Source: Armatimonadota bacterium
GTDB lineage: Bacteria > Sysuimicrobiota > Sysuimicrobiia > Sysuimicrobiales > Humicultoraceae
Direction of reading: 5' to 3'
NCBI GenBank assembly: GCA_016869025.1
Contig: VGFA01000004.1
Span: forward strand, 62,001-126,000
DNA length: 64,000 bases
Part shown: positions 8,667 through 16,955 of the stretch, piece by piece
Layout: each line of letters begins with the position of its first letter
Position numbering within the stretch: position 1 is the first letter of the stretch
The notes under the pieces: model-generated
The model's database searches: none
The model's input: only the letters and a program-made list of their open reading frames with translations
What the model was told of the DNA's origin: nothing
Translations under genes and position numbers: made by a program

Positions 8667-9535
8667 CGCAGCCTCGGGTCGAGCAGATCGCGCAGGCCGT
8701 CGCCCAACAGGTTGAACCCGAGCACAACGATCATGATGGCCAGCCCTGGAAAGACGGCGTTCCACGGAGCCAGCTCGAGCAACTGGCGGCCGTCGCTGAG
8801 CATGTTGCCCCACGAGGGTGTAGGCGGCCGCGTGCCGAGCCCCAGGAAACTGAGCGCCGACTCCGAGAGGATGGCCAGTGACAGACTCAGCGAGATCTGC
8901 ACGATCATCGGGGCCATCACATTGGGGATGACGTGCCTCCCAACGATGCGCGCGTTGCCCATCCCCAGCGCCCTGGCGGCGTCAATGAACTCCAGGGAGC
9001 GCACGCTTAACGCCGCGGCCCTTGCCACGCGCGCGAACTGGGGCGTGTAGACTATCCCGATGGCGACTACCAGGTTGAACAGGCTGGTGCCCAGCACGGC
9101 CATGATCGCGATGGCCAGGAGGATGGCCGGGAACGCGAAGACGATGTCCATGACCCGCATCGAGACCGAGTCCCACCACCCACCGTAATATCCCGCGGCC
9201 AGACCGACCGAGGTCCCCATGGCCACGGCCGTCAGCACGGATAGAAAGGCGACCACCAGGGAAACGCGCGAGCCCATCAGCACGCGGCTGAACACGTCGC
9301 GGCCGAACTCATCGGTGCCGAAGAGGTAACGGCCGCCCGGCGGAGAGAGCGCGTCCGCGGGGGTCATGACCCGGACATCGTGGGGCACGATTGCCGGTGC
9401 CGTCGCCGCGATCCCAACGCTGGCAAAGATGATGACGAAACCGATCGGCGCGACGCGGTTGCGCAGGAACCGGCGCGTCCACCACCGCCAGCCGGTGCCC
9501 AGGCGCGGCCCCGCGGCCGCCGGCGCCTTATCCAT
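8663..9535 (-). CDS. ABC transporter permease, peptide family, DppC/OppC type
   Basis: A 290-residue inner-membrane permease with the DppC-type N-terminal segment (RRFLRNRVAPIGFVIIF), the YLFGTDEFGRDVFSRVLMGSR signature after the first helix, about six membrane segments, and the EAA loop around EFIDAARALGMGNARIVGRHVIPN that docks the ATPase. It is complete, ending in LGDGLRDLLDPRLR. The start at 9535 (MDKAPAAAG) overlaps dppB by 8 bases. No ATPase gene of this family is in the window, so the transporter must borrow one from elsewhere. Context suggests import of muropeptides or cell-wall peptides. Confidence 0.92.
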   Translation of the reverse strand: MDKAPAAAGPRLGTGWRWWTRRFLRNRVAPIGFVIIFASVGIAATAPAIVPHDVRVMTPADALSPPGGRYLFGTDEFGRDVFSRVLMGSRVSLVVAFLSVLTAVAMGTSVGLAAGYYGGWWDSVSMRVMDIVFAFPAILLAIAIMAVLGTSLFNLVVAIGIVYTPQFARVARAAALSVRSLEFIDAARALGMGNARIVGRHVIPNVMAPMIVQISLSLSLAILSESALSFLGLGTRPPTPSWGNMLSDGRQLLELAPWNAVFPGLAIMIVVLGFNLLGDGLRDLLDPRLR

Positions 9536-10475
9536 ATCGGATGCGTGGATCGATCCAGGCATAGAGCAGATCCACCACCAGGTTGGTGACAACGAAGAGC
9601 AGGGCAATGGTCAGCACAACCCCCTGCACCACCGGATAGTCGCGCTGGAAGATCGCCTGCAGCACAAGGCGGCCCATCCCCGGGAGGGCGAAGATCTCCT
9701 CGATCACGACGGTGCCGCCCAGCAGGTAGCCCATCTGGAACCCCACAACCGTAATGACCGGGATCATCGCGTTCGGCAGGGCGTGGCGGAGCATCACGAC
9801 CGATGCCCGCAGCCCCTTTCCCCGAGCGGTCCGGACGAAGTCCTGCCCCAGTACCTCGAGCAGTGACGAGCGGATGTACCGCATCAGAATGGCCGCGATC
9901 GCCACCCCCAGGGAAATGGCCGGCAGGTAGAGACTCTCCAGTGTGCCGAGCGGGTTCTGACTCAATGGGACGTACTGGCCGAGCGAAACGTGCAGGTATC
10001 GGGAGAAGACGAGAATCAGCATCGCGCCGAGCCAGAAGTTGGGCATCGAGAGACCCAGCAGCCCGCCGATGCGCGTCAGCACGTCGAACGTAGAGTTGCG
10101 CGTAACCGCCGAGAGGATGCCGAGCGGCACCGCAATAGCCAGCGCGATGGCCAGCGCGAACATGGCGAGCTGAAACGAGAGCGGCAGGCGGGCCATGATG
10201 TCGGGAAGCACCGGTCGCGACGTCCGCAGCGAAACGCCGAAATCCCCGCGGAGAATCCGCCCCAGGTAGTCAACAAACTGCGCCCAGATCGGCTTGTCCA
10301 CCCCAAAGAACCGGCGCAGCTCGGCCATCTGCTCGGGCGTCATCTCCACCTGGGTTCCCAGGAAGAGCTGAACGGCATCTCCCGGTATCAGCCGGATCAG
10401 CAGGAAGACGACGGCAAGGATGCCGAGAAGTACGGGAATCAGCGCCAGCAGGCGCGTGGCCAGATACCTTTGCAT
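9528..10475 (-). CDS. ABC transporter permease, peptide family, DppB/OppB type
   Basis: A 315-residue permease with the family start MQRYLATRLLALIPVLLGI, a periplasmic loop with the PGD element (LIRLIPGDAVQLFLG), six predicted membrane helices, and the EAA loop LGQDFVRTARGKGLRASVVMLRHALPNAMIP. It ends in the usual YAWIDPRIRYG. It forms the heterodimeric channel with the DppC-type protein encoded just downstream. A 134-base gap carrying a hairpin and a short tandem repeat separates it from the upstream binding-protein gene. Confidence 0.93.
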   Translation of the reverse strand: MQRYLATRLLALIPVLLGILAVVFLLIRLIPGDAVQLFLGTQVEMTPEQMAELRRFFGVDKPIWAQFVDYLGRILRGDFGVSLRTSRPVLPDIMARLPLSFQLAMFALAIALAIAVPLGILSAVTRNSTFDVLTRIGGLLGLSMPNFWLGAMLILVFSRYLHVSLGQYVPLSQNPLGTLESLYLPAISLGVAIAAILMRYIRSSLLEVLGQDFVRTARGKGLRASVVMLRHALPNAMIPVITVVGFQMGYLLGGTVVIEEIFALPGMGRLVLQAIFQRDYPVVQGVVLTIALLFVVTNLVVDLLYAWIDPRIRYG

Positions 10476-10492
10476 GGTGGATGCTGGTTGGG

Positions 10493-10523
10493 TCCCGGGG
10501 CGGGGAATCTCCCCACCCCGGGA
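10493..10523 (-). terminator. Strong hairpin between binding-protein gene and dppB
   Basis: The arms 10493-10506 and 10510-10523 are inverted repeats: an outer 8-pair stem (TCCCGGGG/CCCCGGGA), one C/A mismatch, and an inner 5-pair stem with a 3-base loop. There is no run of T after it on the minus strand. It could be a partial terminator or an mRNA-stabilising 3' end for the binding-protein transcript. It lies just upstream of the dppB start. Confidence 0.6.
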
Positions 10524-10545
10524 TCACCCTCTCACTCTAGCCAGT

Positions 10546-10590
10546 TACCCGCTAACCTGTGACCCGTCAGCCTGTGACCCGTTAACCTGT
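10546..10590. repeat. Three tandem copies of a degenerate 15-base unit
   Basis: Units at 10546-10560, 10561-10575 and 10576-10590 share the form (T/G)ACCCG-n-(T/C)-(A/C)-(A/G)-CCTGT, with a fragment of a fourth (GACCTGC) following. It lies in the non-coding gap between the binding-protein stop and dppB, next to the hairpin at 10493-10523. It may be a replication-slippage product or a protein/RNA binding array. Copy number could vary between strains. Confidence 0.7.
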
Positions 10591-10609
10591 GACCTGCGTG
10601 CGGCAGTGC

Positions 10610-12124
10610 CTACCGCTCGATTGTCGCTCGTTCCAGCAGGTAGAGGGCACCGTTGCCTATGATCCTGAAGCCCTTCACGTACCCCTGAAGCACCTGTGTC
10701 TCCATGGGCACATAGAGGAACAGGGCCGGGGCGGCCTCTATCAAGGCGCGCTGCAACTCGTCGTAGATCGGCCTGCGAGCGTCTGCCTCGAGGTTCACGC
10801 GGCCCCGCTCCAGCAGCCGGTCTATTGCCGAGTCCTTGAACAGGAAGTTGTTGACCCCTCCGGTGCTGTGGAACGTGCGGTACAGGAACCGGTCGGGGTC
10901 CGGGTCGCCCCCGCGCAGCTCGATCATCGTGTCGAAGTCGCGGGCAACCCACCGGTTGATGTACGTCCCCCACTCGAGCGTCTCCAGGGTCGCGGTCACG
11001 CCGATCGCCCGGAGCTGCTCCTGGATCACCTGCGCCACCGCGATGCCACCCTCGTAGGTCGGAGAGGTGACGATCCGCGTGGCGAACCCGGCCGCGTGGC
11101 CGGCCTCGGCCAGCAACTGGCGGGCGCGCGCGATGTTCTGGGTGTAGGACGGGAAGCGCGACGTCGGCAATGCCCACGGCGTGGGTGCCGATACAGGGCC
11201 GGAGACCGTCGCGAAACCGAACTCCGCGGTGTTCACGATCGCCTGTCTGTCAATCGCGAACGAGAAGGCGTACCGCACCCTCGGATCGGTGTAGGGCGGC
11301 CGGCTGGTGTTGAACGCGAAGATCCTCAGGTTGATGCCAGCCTTCTGCATCACGTTCAGCGCCGCCTCGCGCCGCGCCGCGGCAATCACCGGGCCCTGGT
11401 TGATCGTGGCCATGTCCAGCGCGCGCGTCCGAACGCCGGCAAGCAGCGATGCCTGATCAGGTATGACCCGAATGATCAGCGTGTCGAAGTTCGGAAGGCC
11501 GCTGCGGAAGTAGTTGGGGTTCTTCACGAGGCGCATGAAGTTGTCGGGCACCCATTCGGCCATCATGAACGGTCCGGTGCCTGCGACGTTGCGCTGCAGG
11601 TTGCCGTGCCGCAGGACGGCCGCCTTCTCGACGATCGAGAGGTTGGCCGAAGCCAGGCCGGACAGCAGCGATGCCAGCGGGAAGGTCATCTTGACCCGCA
11701 CCGTGTAGCGGTCCGGGGTGTCAATCTCCTTGATGACGTCAATGAACGACCGGCCCGGCGACCGCGTCGCAGGATCCAGCACGCGATCGAGGGTGAACTT
11801 CACGTCCTCGGCCGTCATCTCGGCGCCGCTGTGGAACTTCACCCCGCGGCGAATCCGGAAGATCGCGGTGCGGGGATCGGGGAACTCCCAAGACTCGGCG
11901 AGATCCGGCTCGATCTCAAGCTTGTCGTTGTAGCGGACCAGCTTGTTATACAGGAAGTCAATGCGCCGGAACGAGGAAAACGCGGTCACCAGGTTGGGAT
12001 CCAGCCCCACGACCTCCTGGTCCACGCCAATCGTGAACGTCACACCGGCCGGGCCTGCGCGCACCGGCATCACCGGCAGCGCCAGAGCCACGACCACGAG
12101 CATCAACCACCAGCGTCCCTTCAC
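10610..12124 (-). CDS. ABC transporter substrate-binding protein, family 5 (peptide type)
   Basis: A 504-residue extracytoplasmic binding protein (SBP_bac_5 family). Residues 1-23 form a signal peptide (hydrophobic core LMLVVVALALPVMPVRA); there is no lipobox cysteine. The mature protein has the family landmarks GLDPNLVTAFSSFRRI, PDLAESWEFPDPRTAIFRIR, GVKFHSGAEMTAEDVKFTLDR and GTGPFMMAEW. It overlaps the upstream acetyltransferase gene by 4 bases, and permeases dppB and dppC follow. The ligand is likely a peptide or muropeptide because the same operon encodes MurQ and AnmK; direct evidence for that ligand is lacking. Confidence 0.93.
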   Translation of the reverse strand: MKGRWWLMLVVVALALPVMPVRAGPAGVTFTIGVDQEVVGLDPNLVTAFSSFRRIDFLYNKLVRYNDKLEIEPDLAESWEFPDPRTAIFRIRRGVKFHSGAEMTAEDVKFTLDRVLDPATRSPGRSFIDVIKEIDTPDRYTVRVKMTFPLASLLSGLASANLSIVEKAAVLRHGNLQRNVAGTGPFMMAEWVPDNFMRLVKNPNYFRSGLPNFDTLIIRVIPDQASLLAGVRTRALDMATINQGPVIAAARREAALNVMQKAGINLRIFAFNTSRPPYTDPRVRYAFSFAIDRQAIVNTAEFGFATVSGPVSAPTPWALPTSRFPSYTQNIARARQLLAEAGHAAGFATRIVTSPTYEGGIAVAQVIQEQLRAIGVTATLETLEWGTYINRWVARDFDTMIELRGGDPDPDRFLYRTFHSTGGVNNFLFKDSAIDRLLERGRVNLEADARRPIYDELQRALIEAAPALFLYVPMETQVLQGYVKGFRIIGNGALYLLERATIER

Positions 12125-12696
12125 TGTCGTCCCCTCCTTGGACGTTGCGTTTGTGATCCGCCCTGCCCATTCTCAGCATTCACATCTCTCGCCGAGACCG
12201 GCCCCTTCGTCTTGCGATAGAGAAGCTCGGTGACTCCCCGCACCATGTAGTCAGGAATCGCTCCCACGCGCGCGTAGCCCAGCTTCTTGTAGAACGCCTG
12301 CGCCCTCGAGTTGAAGGCGGCAACCAGCAGCAAGACGTTGGGCCCCTTCTTGAGTATCCTCTCCTCAGCGTACCGCATCAGGCCACTGCCCACCCCCCGC
12401 CCGCGCGCCGTTGGGGCCACGGCCACCCACTGTATGTACCCGCTGTGACGAAACGTGCCGGTGCGGTGAAACCAGATGAAACCAAGGACCCGCCCGCCCT
12501 CGGACGCGACGGCCAGGTCCCCAACAGCGCGCGCGGGCGCACCGCCGCGCCTTCTCGATGCCTGTGCCCGCCGCAACACACGCCGGGCTCGCTGCAGGGT
12601 GAGGCCGTAGCGCTGCCACAACCGCTCGCCTGCGACGATCTGCGCGCACGCCTCAATGTCGTCCACCCGCATGCGGCGCACCTGGGTGGCGCCCAT
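12121..12696 (-). CDS. GNAT-family N-acetyltransferase
   Basis: A 191-residue cytoplasmic acetyltransferase. The acetyl-CoA-binding motif A is clear (VAVAPTARGRGVGSGLMRYAE, with R/Q-x-x-G-x-G/A as ARGRGVG), followed by the AFNSRAQAFYKKLGYARVG motif B. The last 25 or so residues are polar and arginine-rich and overlap the next gene's start, so they may be a non-conserved run-on. It sits between the RpiR regulator and the binding-protein gene with 1- and 4-base overlaps. A role in acetylating an amino sugar or a peptide amine during wall salvage is possible but is only suggested by context. Confidence 0.85.
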   Translation of the reverse strand: MGATQVRRMRVDDIEACAQIVAGERLWQRYGLTLQRARRVLRRAQASRRRGGAPARAVGDLAVASEGGRVLGFIWFHRTGTFRHSGYIQWVAVAPTARGRGVGSGLMRYAEERILKKGPNVLLLVAAFNSRAQAFYKKLGYARVGAIPDYMVRGVTELLYRKTKGPVSARDVNAENGQGGSQTQRPRRGRQ

Positions 12697-13631
12697 CAGA
12701 ACTTCTTCTCCGCGACCGCGTCCCGTGTCGCCCGCAGAGCAGCCAGCGTCTGCTCGTAGCGTTGAAGCGCTACCGACATCGTAACGGCATCCACCACTGC
12801 GAGCTGCGCCATGCGGCTGGCGATCGCCGCGCCACGGATGCCTCCCTCGGACGAGGTTGTGTGCAGGCGAATATCCGCAACCTTGTCGATAGGGGACGGT
12901 CCGTACCTGGTAATGGCCGCCGTTGTCGCCCCGGCCGCCTGTGCCACTCCCAGCGCGTGCACCGTATCCCGGGTCGAGCCGGAGTCCGAGATACCTACCG
13001 CCACGTCGCCGCGGCGGAGCAGCGCGGCTGAAACCGCCTGCATGTGGGGGTCCACAAAAGCCTGGGCGTCAATGCCGATGCGCAGGAACTTCTGCTGCGC
13101 ATCCATGGCGACGATTCCCGACGCGCCCACGCCGTAGAAGTCCACCCGCCGTGCCGCTGTGATGGCCTCGACCGCGCTCTCAAGCGCCCTGTCGTCCAGC
13201 ACGTCCAGGGTTTCCTCAAGAGCCCTGATTGAGATCCCGAACACCTTGCGCTTGACGGCGGGGCTGTCATCGTCCGACTCGATCTCCTCGTAGATCTGCC
13301 GCGGCGGGAGCACCAGATCGGCCGCCAGTCGGATACGCAGGTCCTGATATCCGCGGCACCCTATGCGCCGGCACAGACGTACGACCGTGGCCTCGCTCAC
13401 GCGGGCCCGTCCGGCTACGAGGGTGATCGAGGAATCCAGGACCTGACGGGGGTGCCGCAGGATGTAGGTGGCCAACCGGCGTTCCGCATCTGCGAGGCGG
13501 GGTTGGAGCTCGCGGAGCCGGGTCAGGCTACCGATGCCGGTATGGCGCACAGGGGGCATCGTTGTGCTCTTCTGGAGGGGCGCGAAGATATCCTTCTCGT
13601 GTACGGTGGTACTGACGAAGGGATTCTTCAT
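12696..13631 (-). CDS. RpiR/MurR-family transcriptional regulator
   Basis: A 311-residue regulator with an N-terminal HTH (DAERRLATYILRHPRQVLDSSI, ARVSEATVVRLCRRIGCRG) and a C-terminal SIS sugar-phosphate domain (RVDFYGVGASGIVAMDAQQK; GDVAVGISDSGSTRDTVHA). In Bacillus and Escherichia coli a protein of this family, MurR, controls murQ and senses MurNAc-6-phosphate, so this is the likely local regulator of the wall-salvage operon. Family homology begins near residue 30, and a second ATG at 13557-13559 (MPPVRHTGIG) would give a 287-residue protein of more typical length. Neither start has a strong ribosome binding site. It is divergent from the gene at 13703. Confidence 0.88.
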   Translation of the reverse strand: MKNPFVSTTVHEKDIFAPLQKSTTMPPVRHTGIGSLTRLRELQPRLADAERRLATYILRHPRQVLDSSITLVAGRARVSEATVVRLCRRIGCRGYQDLRIRLAADLVLPPRQIYEEIESDDDSPAVKRKVFGISIRALEETLDVLDDRALESAVEAITAARRVDFYGVGASGIVAMDAQQKFLRIGIDAQAFVDPHMQAVSAALLRRGDVAVGISDSGSTRDTVHALGVAQAAGATTAAITRYGPSPIDKVADIRLHTTSSEGGIRGAAIASRMAQLAVVDAVTMSVALQRYEQTLAALRATRDAVAEKKF

Positions 13632-13702
13632 CGGATTCGCATGCCCCGGGCCTTGGCAGCCCAGGGCTATATGCGCCGCGGGCGACAGGCGGTCCGCGGC
13701 AT

Positions 13703-16255
13703 GTGCCGAATCAACAGGATGCCGTGCGATGTATCCACGCGGGCGTCGCGCTGGTCAGCGCGGCGGCCCTGCTGCTGCAGATCGTCCTCACCCGGGTCTT
13801 CTCGGTGGTGCAGTGGCACCACTTCGCCTTCATGGCGGTTGGGCTGGGGCTGCTGGGATTCGGGGCCAGCGGCACCGCGCTGGCCGTGTTCCCAGGCCTG
13901 CGCCGGGCGCCGCTGCGCACCGCGGCGTGGGGCGCGCTGCTGGTCGCGCCTGCGGTCGGCCTGGCCCTTCTGACGATCGCGGCCGTTCCCTTCGACGCCT
14001 ATCTGATGGCGCTGGAGCCGGTGCAGGTTCTCTACCTGGCCGTCCAGGCAGCCGCGCTTGTGCTTCCCTTCCTATTCGCTGGCCTGGTGGTGGGTGCGGT
14101 CCTGGCGGGCTTCCCCGATGCCGCCGGCAGCATCTACGCCGCTTCGTTCCTTGGGGCCGCGGGAGGCGCACTGGCAGCCGTACCCCTCCTGAGCACCCTG
14201 GGCGGCCCACAAGGCATGATCGCCTCAGCCGCCCTGGCGACATCAGGAGCGGCGCTTCTCTGGCAGGCCGATCCGACGCCTAAGCACAGTCCGGCCCCCA
14301 AGGGCGGTTCAGCGTCTGATCGCAGGCCTGCGATAGCCGCGGCGGCCCTGGCAGTCCTGACGGCGCTCGCGGCCGCTCTGGTCCCGCTGGACCTCCCCAT
14401 CTCGCCCTACAAAGCCCTCAGCCAGTTGCGGCGGTTTCCCGACGCGAGGGTGGAGTTCTCGAAGTGGAACGCGATATCCAGGGTGGATGTGGTGCGGAGC
14501 GCTGCGGTGCGCTCTGCGCCAGGGTTGAGCGTGACGTTTACCGGCGTGCCGCCGGCGCTACCGGGGCTGACCGTTGACGGGGACGGTCCCCGCGGCCTGC
14601 CCGCCGGTGTGGACGCCGCGTTCACCGAGTTCCTGCCGTCGGCCGCGGCATATCGCCTGCGCCGGGGGCGGACGCTGGTCGTGGGCATGGGCCTGGAGGT
14701 GCTCGGCGCGCTGCGGCACGGGATGGCGCCGGTGGTCATCGTGGAGGCCAACCCCCTGGTCGTCGAGGCCGCGCAGCGCTTCGGCGGGGGTCTGCCCGAC
14801 GGGCAGCCCGCGCACGTAGCCACCGCACTGATAGGCGCGCGCGTCGTCGTTGAGAACCCGCGAACATACCTGCGCCGGGCCCGCGAACGTTTCGATCTCA
14901 TACAGGTCCCTCCCCAGGAATCGTTCCATGTCGTGGCCTCGGGCGCGTTCTCACTCGCCGAGAACCACCTCTACACTGTCGAGGCCCTGCGCGCCTACCT
15001 CGACCGGCTGGCACCGGGCGGCGTGCTGGCGGTGACCCGCTGGATCCAGACGCCGCCGAGCGAGGAGATCCGCGTCTGGGCCGCGGCGGTGGCTGCCGTC
15101 GGCGATGCCGGCTCGGACTCCTGCCTGGCCGCAGTACGCTCTCTCAACACGATGACGGTCCTGGTCAGGCCGGAGGGGTTCGGCCCTGCCGATGTGGCGG
15201 TGATCCGGGAGTTCGCTTCCTCGCGGCGGTTCGACATCACGTACGCGCCGGGTGTGGACGCCGCGGAGGGCAACCGGTACAACGTCCTCCCCAGGGACGT
15301 CCACCGGGAAGCGTTCACCGCGGTCCTCGATCCGGCCCGGCGCGAGGAATTCTTGCGCGCCTATCCCTTCGATGTCCGCCCGGTCAGCGACGACCGACCG
15401 TTCTTCTTCCACTTCTTCCGGTGGCGGCAGGTGCCGCAGATCCTGGCCGGCCTGGGGCGGACATGGCAGCCGTTCGGCGGCGGTGGCTACCTGGTGCTGC
15501 TGGCCATGCTGGTTGTCGTCACACTGCTTGGCGCCGGCCTGATCCTGCTACCGCTCCGGTACCCAGGAGGAACCCAGCAGCGGGCCGTGCCCACGGCACC
15601 TCCTCCAGCGCCGACACGCGGCCACGCGGCACCCTATGGCCGCCGAGGCCTGGTCTTCCTCTACTTCCTGGCCATCGGCGCCGGGTACATGTTCATAGAG
15701 ATCCCGCTGCTCCAGAAGGCGATCCTCGTGCTGGGCCACCCCACATACGCGCTGGCCGCGGTCCTGGCCGGCCTGCTGGTCGCCTCGGGAGCCGGAAGTT
15801 TGGCATCGCCGCGCGTCGGGCACCGGCTGCCCGCGGTTGTCGCCGCCGTGGCGGTGGTCGCGGCCGCCGCGGCGCTGTTCCTTCCCGGGGTCTTCCAGAC
15901 CAGTCTCGGGTTCGCGCTACGGGTCCGTCTCGCCGTGATCGCCGCGGTTGTGCTGCCGCTGGGCCTGCTGATGGGAGTGCCCTTTCCAGCCGCAGTTCGG
16001 GCGCTGGGCCGCACGGATCCCGCGGCCATCCCCTGGGCCTGGGGCGTCAACGGCTGCGCCTCGGTGATCGCCTCGATCCTGGCAGCGATAGCGGCGCTGG
16101 AGTGGGGGTTTGGTATGGTGATGCTGCTGGGGGCGCTGGTCTACGCCGCTGCTGCGGTCGTCATCGCGCCGTCGTCCGCATTTACCTCCTCGCCAGCGGC
16201 ACGAACATCACCGCCCCCAGACTGTGGAACTTCAACTGGCCGCCCTCCTTCGTGA
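13703..16255 (+). CDS. Membrane-embedded spermidine-synthase-like protein
   Basis: An 850-residue polytopic protein. Residues 1-230 hold about six membrane helices. A soluble Rossmann-like domain at about 290-560 resembles polyamine synthases (LVVGMGLEVLGALRHG; VIVEANPLVVEAAQRF; ERFDLIQVPPQESF; YTVEALRAYLDRLAPGGVL). A second block of about seven helices spans about 585-830, including YFLAIGAGYMFIEIPLLQKA. Such fused proteins are widespread in bacteria and their substrates are mostly unknown. The canonical nucleotide-binding glycine pattern is only partly kept (VVGMGLEVLG). The last 25 residues (SSAFTSSPAARTSPP...) are read antisense to the end of the pcm gene and look like run-on. No clear ribosome binding site precedes the ATG. 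Confidence 0.83.
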   Translation: MPNQQDAVRCIHAGVALVSAAALLLQIVLTRVFSVVQWHHFAFMAVGLGLLGFGASGTALAVFPGLRRAPLRTAAWGALLVAPAVGLALLTIAAVPFDAYLMALEPVQVLYLAVQAAALVLPFLFAGLVVGAVLAGFPDAAGSIYAASFLGAAGGALAAVPLLSTLGGPQGMIASAALATSGAALLWQADPTPKHSPAPKGGSASDRRPAIAAAALAVLTALAAALVPLDLPISPYKALSQLRRFPDARVEFSKWNAISRVDVVRSAAVRSAPGLSVTFTGVPPALPGLTVDGDGPRGLPAGVDAAFTEFLPSAAAYRLRRGRTLVVGMGLEVLGALRHGMAPVVIVEANPLVVEAAQRFGGGLPDGQPAHVATALIGARVVVENPRTYLRRARERFDLIQVPPQESFHVVASGAFSLAENHLYTVEALRAYLDRLAPGGVLAVTRWIQTPPSEEIRVWAAAVAAVGDAGSDSCLAAVRSLNTMTVLVRPEGFGPADVAVIREFASSRRFDITYAPGVDAAEGNRYNVLPRDVHREAFTAVLDPARREEFLRAYPFDVRPVSDDRPFFFHFFRWRQVPQILAGLGRTWQPFGGGGYLVLLAMLVVVTLLGAGLILLPLRYPGGTQQRAVPTAPPPAPTRGHAAPYGRRGLVFLYFLAIGAGYMFIEIPLLQKAILVLGHPTYALAAVLAGLLVASGAGSLASPRVGHRLPAVVAAVAVVAAAAALFLPGVFQTSLGFALRVRLAVIAAVVLPLGLLMGVPFPAAVRALGRTDPAAIPWAWGVNGCASVIASILAAIAALEWGFGMVMLLGALVYAAAAVVIAPSSAFTSSPAARTSPPPDCGTSTGRPPS

Positions 16256-16877
16256 TCCGCCACAGCGTCTGCACGAGCCCGGGCGGACCCACCGGCACCA
16301 CCATCCGTCCGCCTTCCTTGAGTTGCTGAACCAGAGGCGGCGGCACGTGGTCCGGCGCTGCGGTCACCAGGATCGCGTCGAACGGCGCGGCATCGGGCCA
16401 GCCCAGGTAGCCGTCACCGGTGCGCGTCCGTACCTTGCCGTAGCCCAGTTCTCGCAGCCGCCTCGCCGCGGACTGCGCCAGCGGCTCGATTATCTCAACG
16501 GTGTAGACCCTGTCATGATCGGTCAACTCGGCCAGGATGGCGGCCTGGTAGCCGGAGCCGGTACCGATCTCCAAGATGCGCTGCCCTGGCCGCACCGCCG
16601 CCTCCTCGGACATCAGCGCCACGATGTAGGGCTGCGAGATCGTCTGGCCGAATCCGATGGGCAGCGGGTGGTCGTTGTAGGCCTGGTGAAGGTGGCGCTC
16701 GGGCACGAAGCGGTGCCTGGGCACGGTCAGCATCGCGCGCAGCACGCGCTCGTCGCGCACCCCGCGCGCCTTGATCTGGCTCTCCACCATGATGCGGCGG
16801 GACTCTACATAGCGATCGGCGGCCACTGCGGGAGCGGCAAGGATAACAATGGCGGCAAGTGAAACGATACAGCGCAT
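16182..16877 (-). CDS. pcm: Exported protein-L-isoaspartate O-methyltransferase
   Basis: PIMT methylates isoaspartyl residues in damaged proteins so that they can be repaired. The 231-residue protein has the PCMT landmarks RHRFVPERHLHQAYNDHPLPIGFGQTISQP, the SAM motif ILEIGTGSGYQAA (101-113), and VTAAPDHVPPPLVQQLKEGGRMVVPVG. Its N-terminus is a clear signal peptide (MRCIVSLAAIVILAAPAVAADR), so it probably acts outside the cytoplasm, where SAM supply is unclear; exported PIMTs are known in some diderm bacteria. The ATG at 16877 is chosen for the signal peptide. Its 3' end overlaps the convergent upstream gene by 74 bases. Confidence 0.93.
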   Translation of the reverse strand: MRCIVSLAAIVILAAPAVAADRYVESRRIMVESQIKARGVRDERVLRAMLTVPRHRFVPERHLHQAYNDHPLPIGFGQTISQPYIVALMSEEAAVRPGQRILEIGTGSGYQAAILAELTDHDRVYTVEIIEPLAQSAARRLRELGYGKVRTRTGDGYLGWPDAAPFDAILVTAAPDHVPPPLVQQLKEGGRMVVPVGPPGLVQTLWRITKEGGQLKFHSLGAVMFVPLARR

Positions 16878-16955
16878 GGGACCGATCCTCTGTTGTGATG
16901 GTAGACGCGCGCCGACCCTCAAGGCAAGGGTGAGACGATTGCGAGGAGGACTCAC

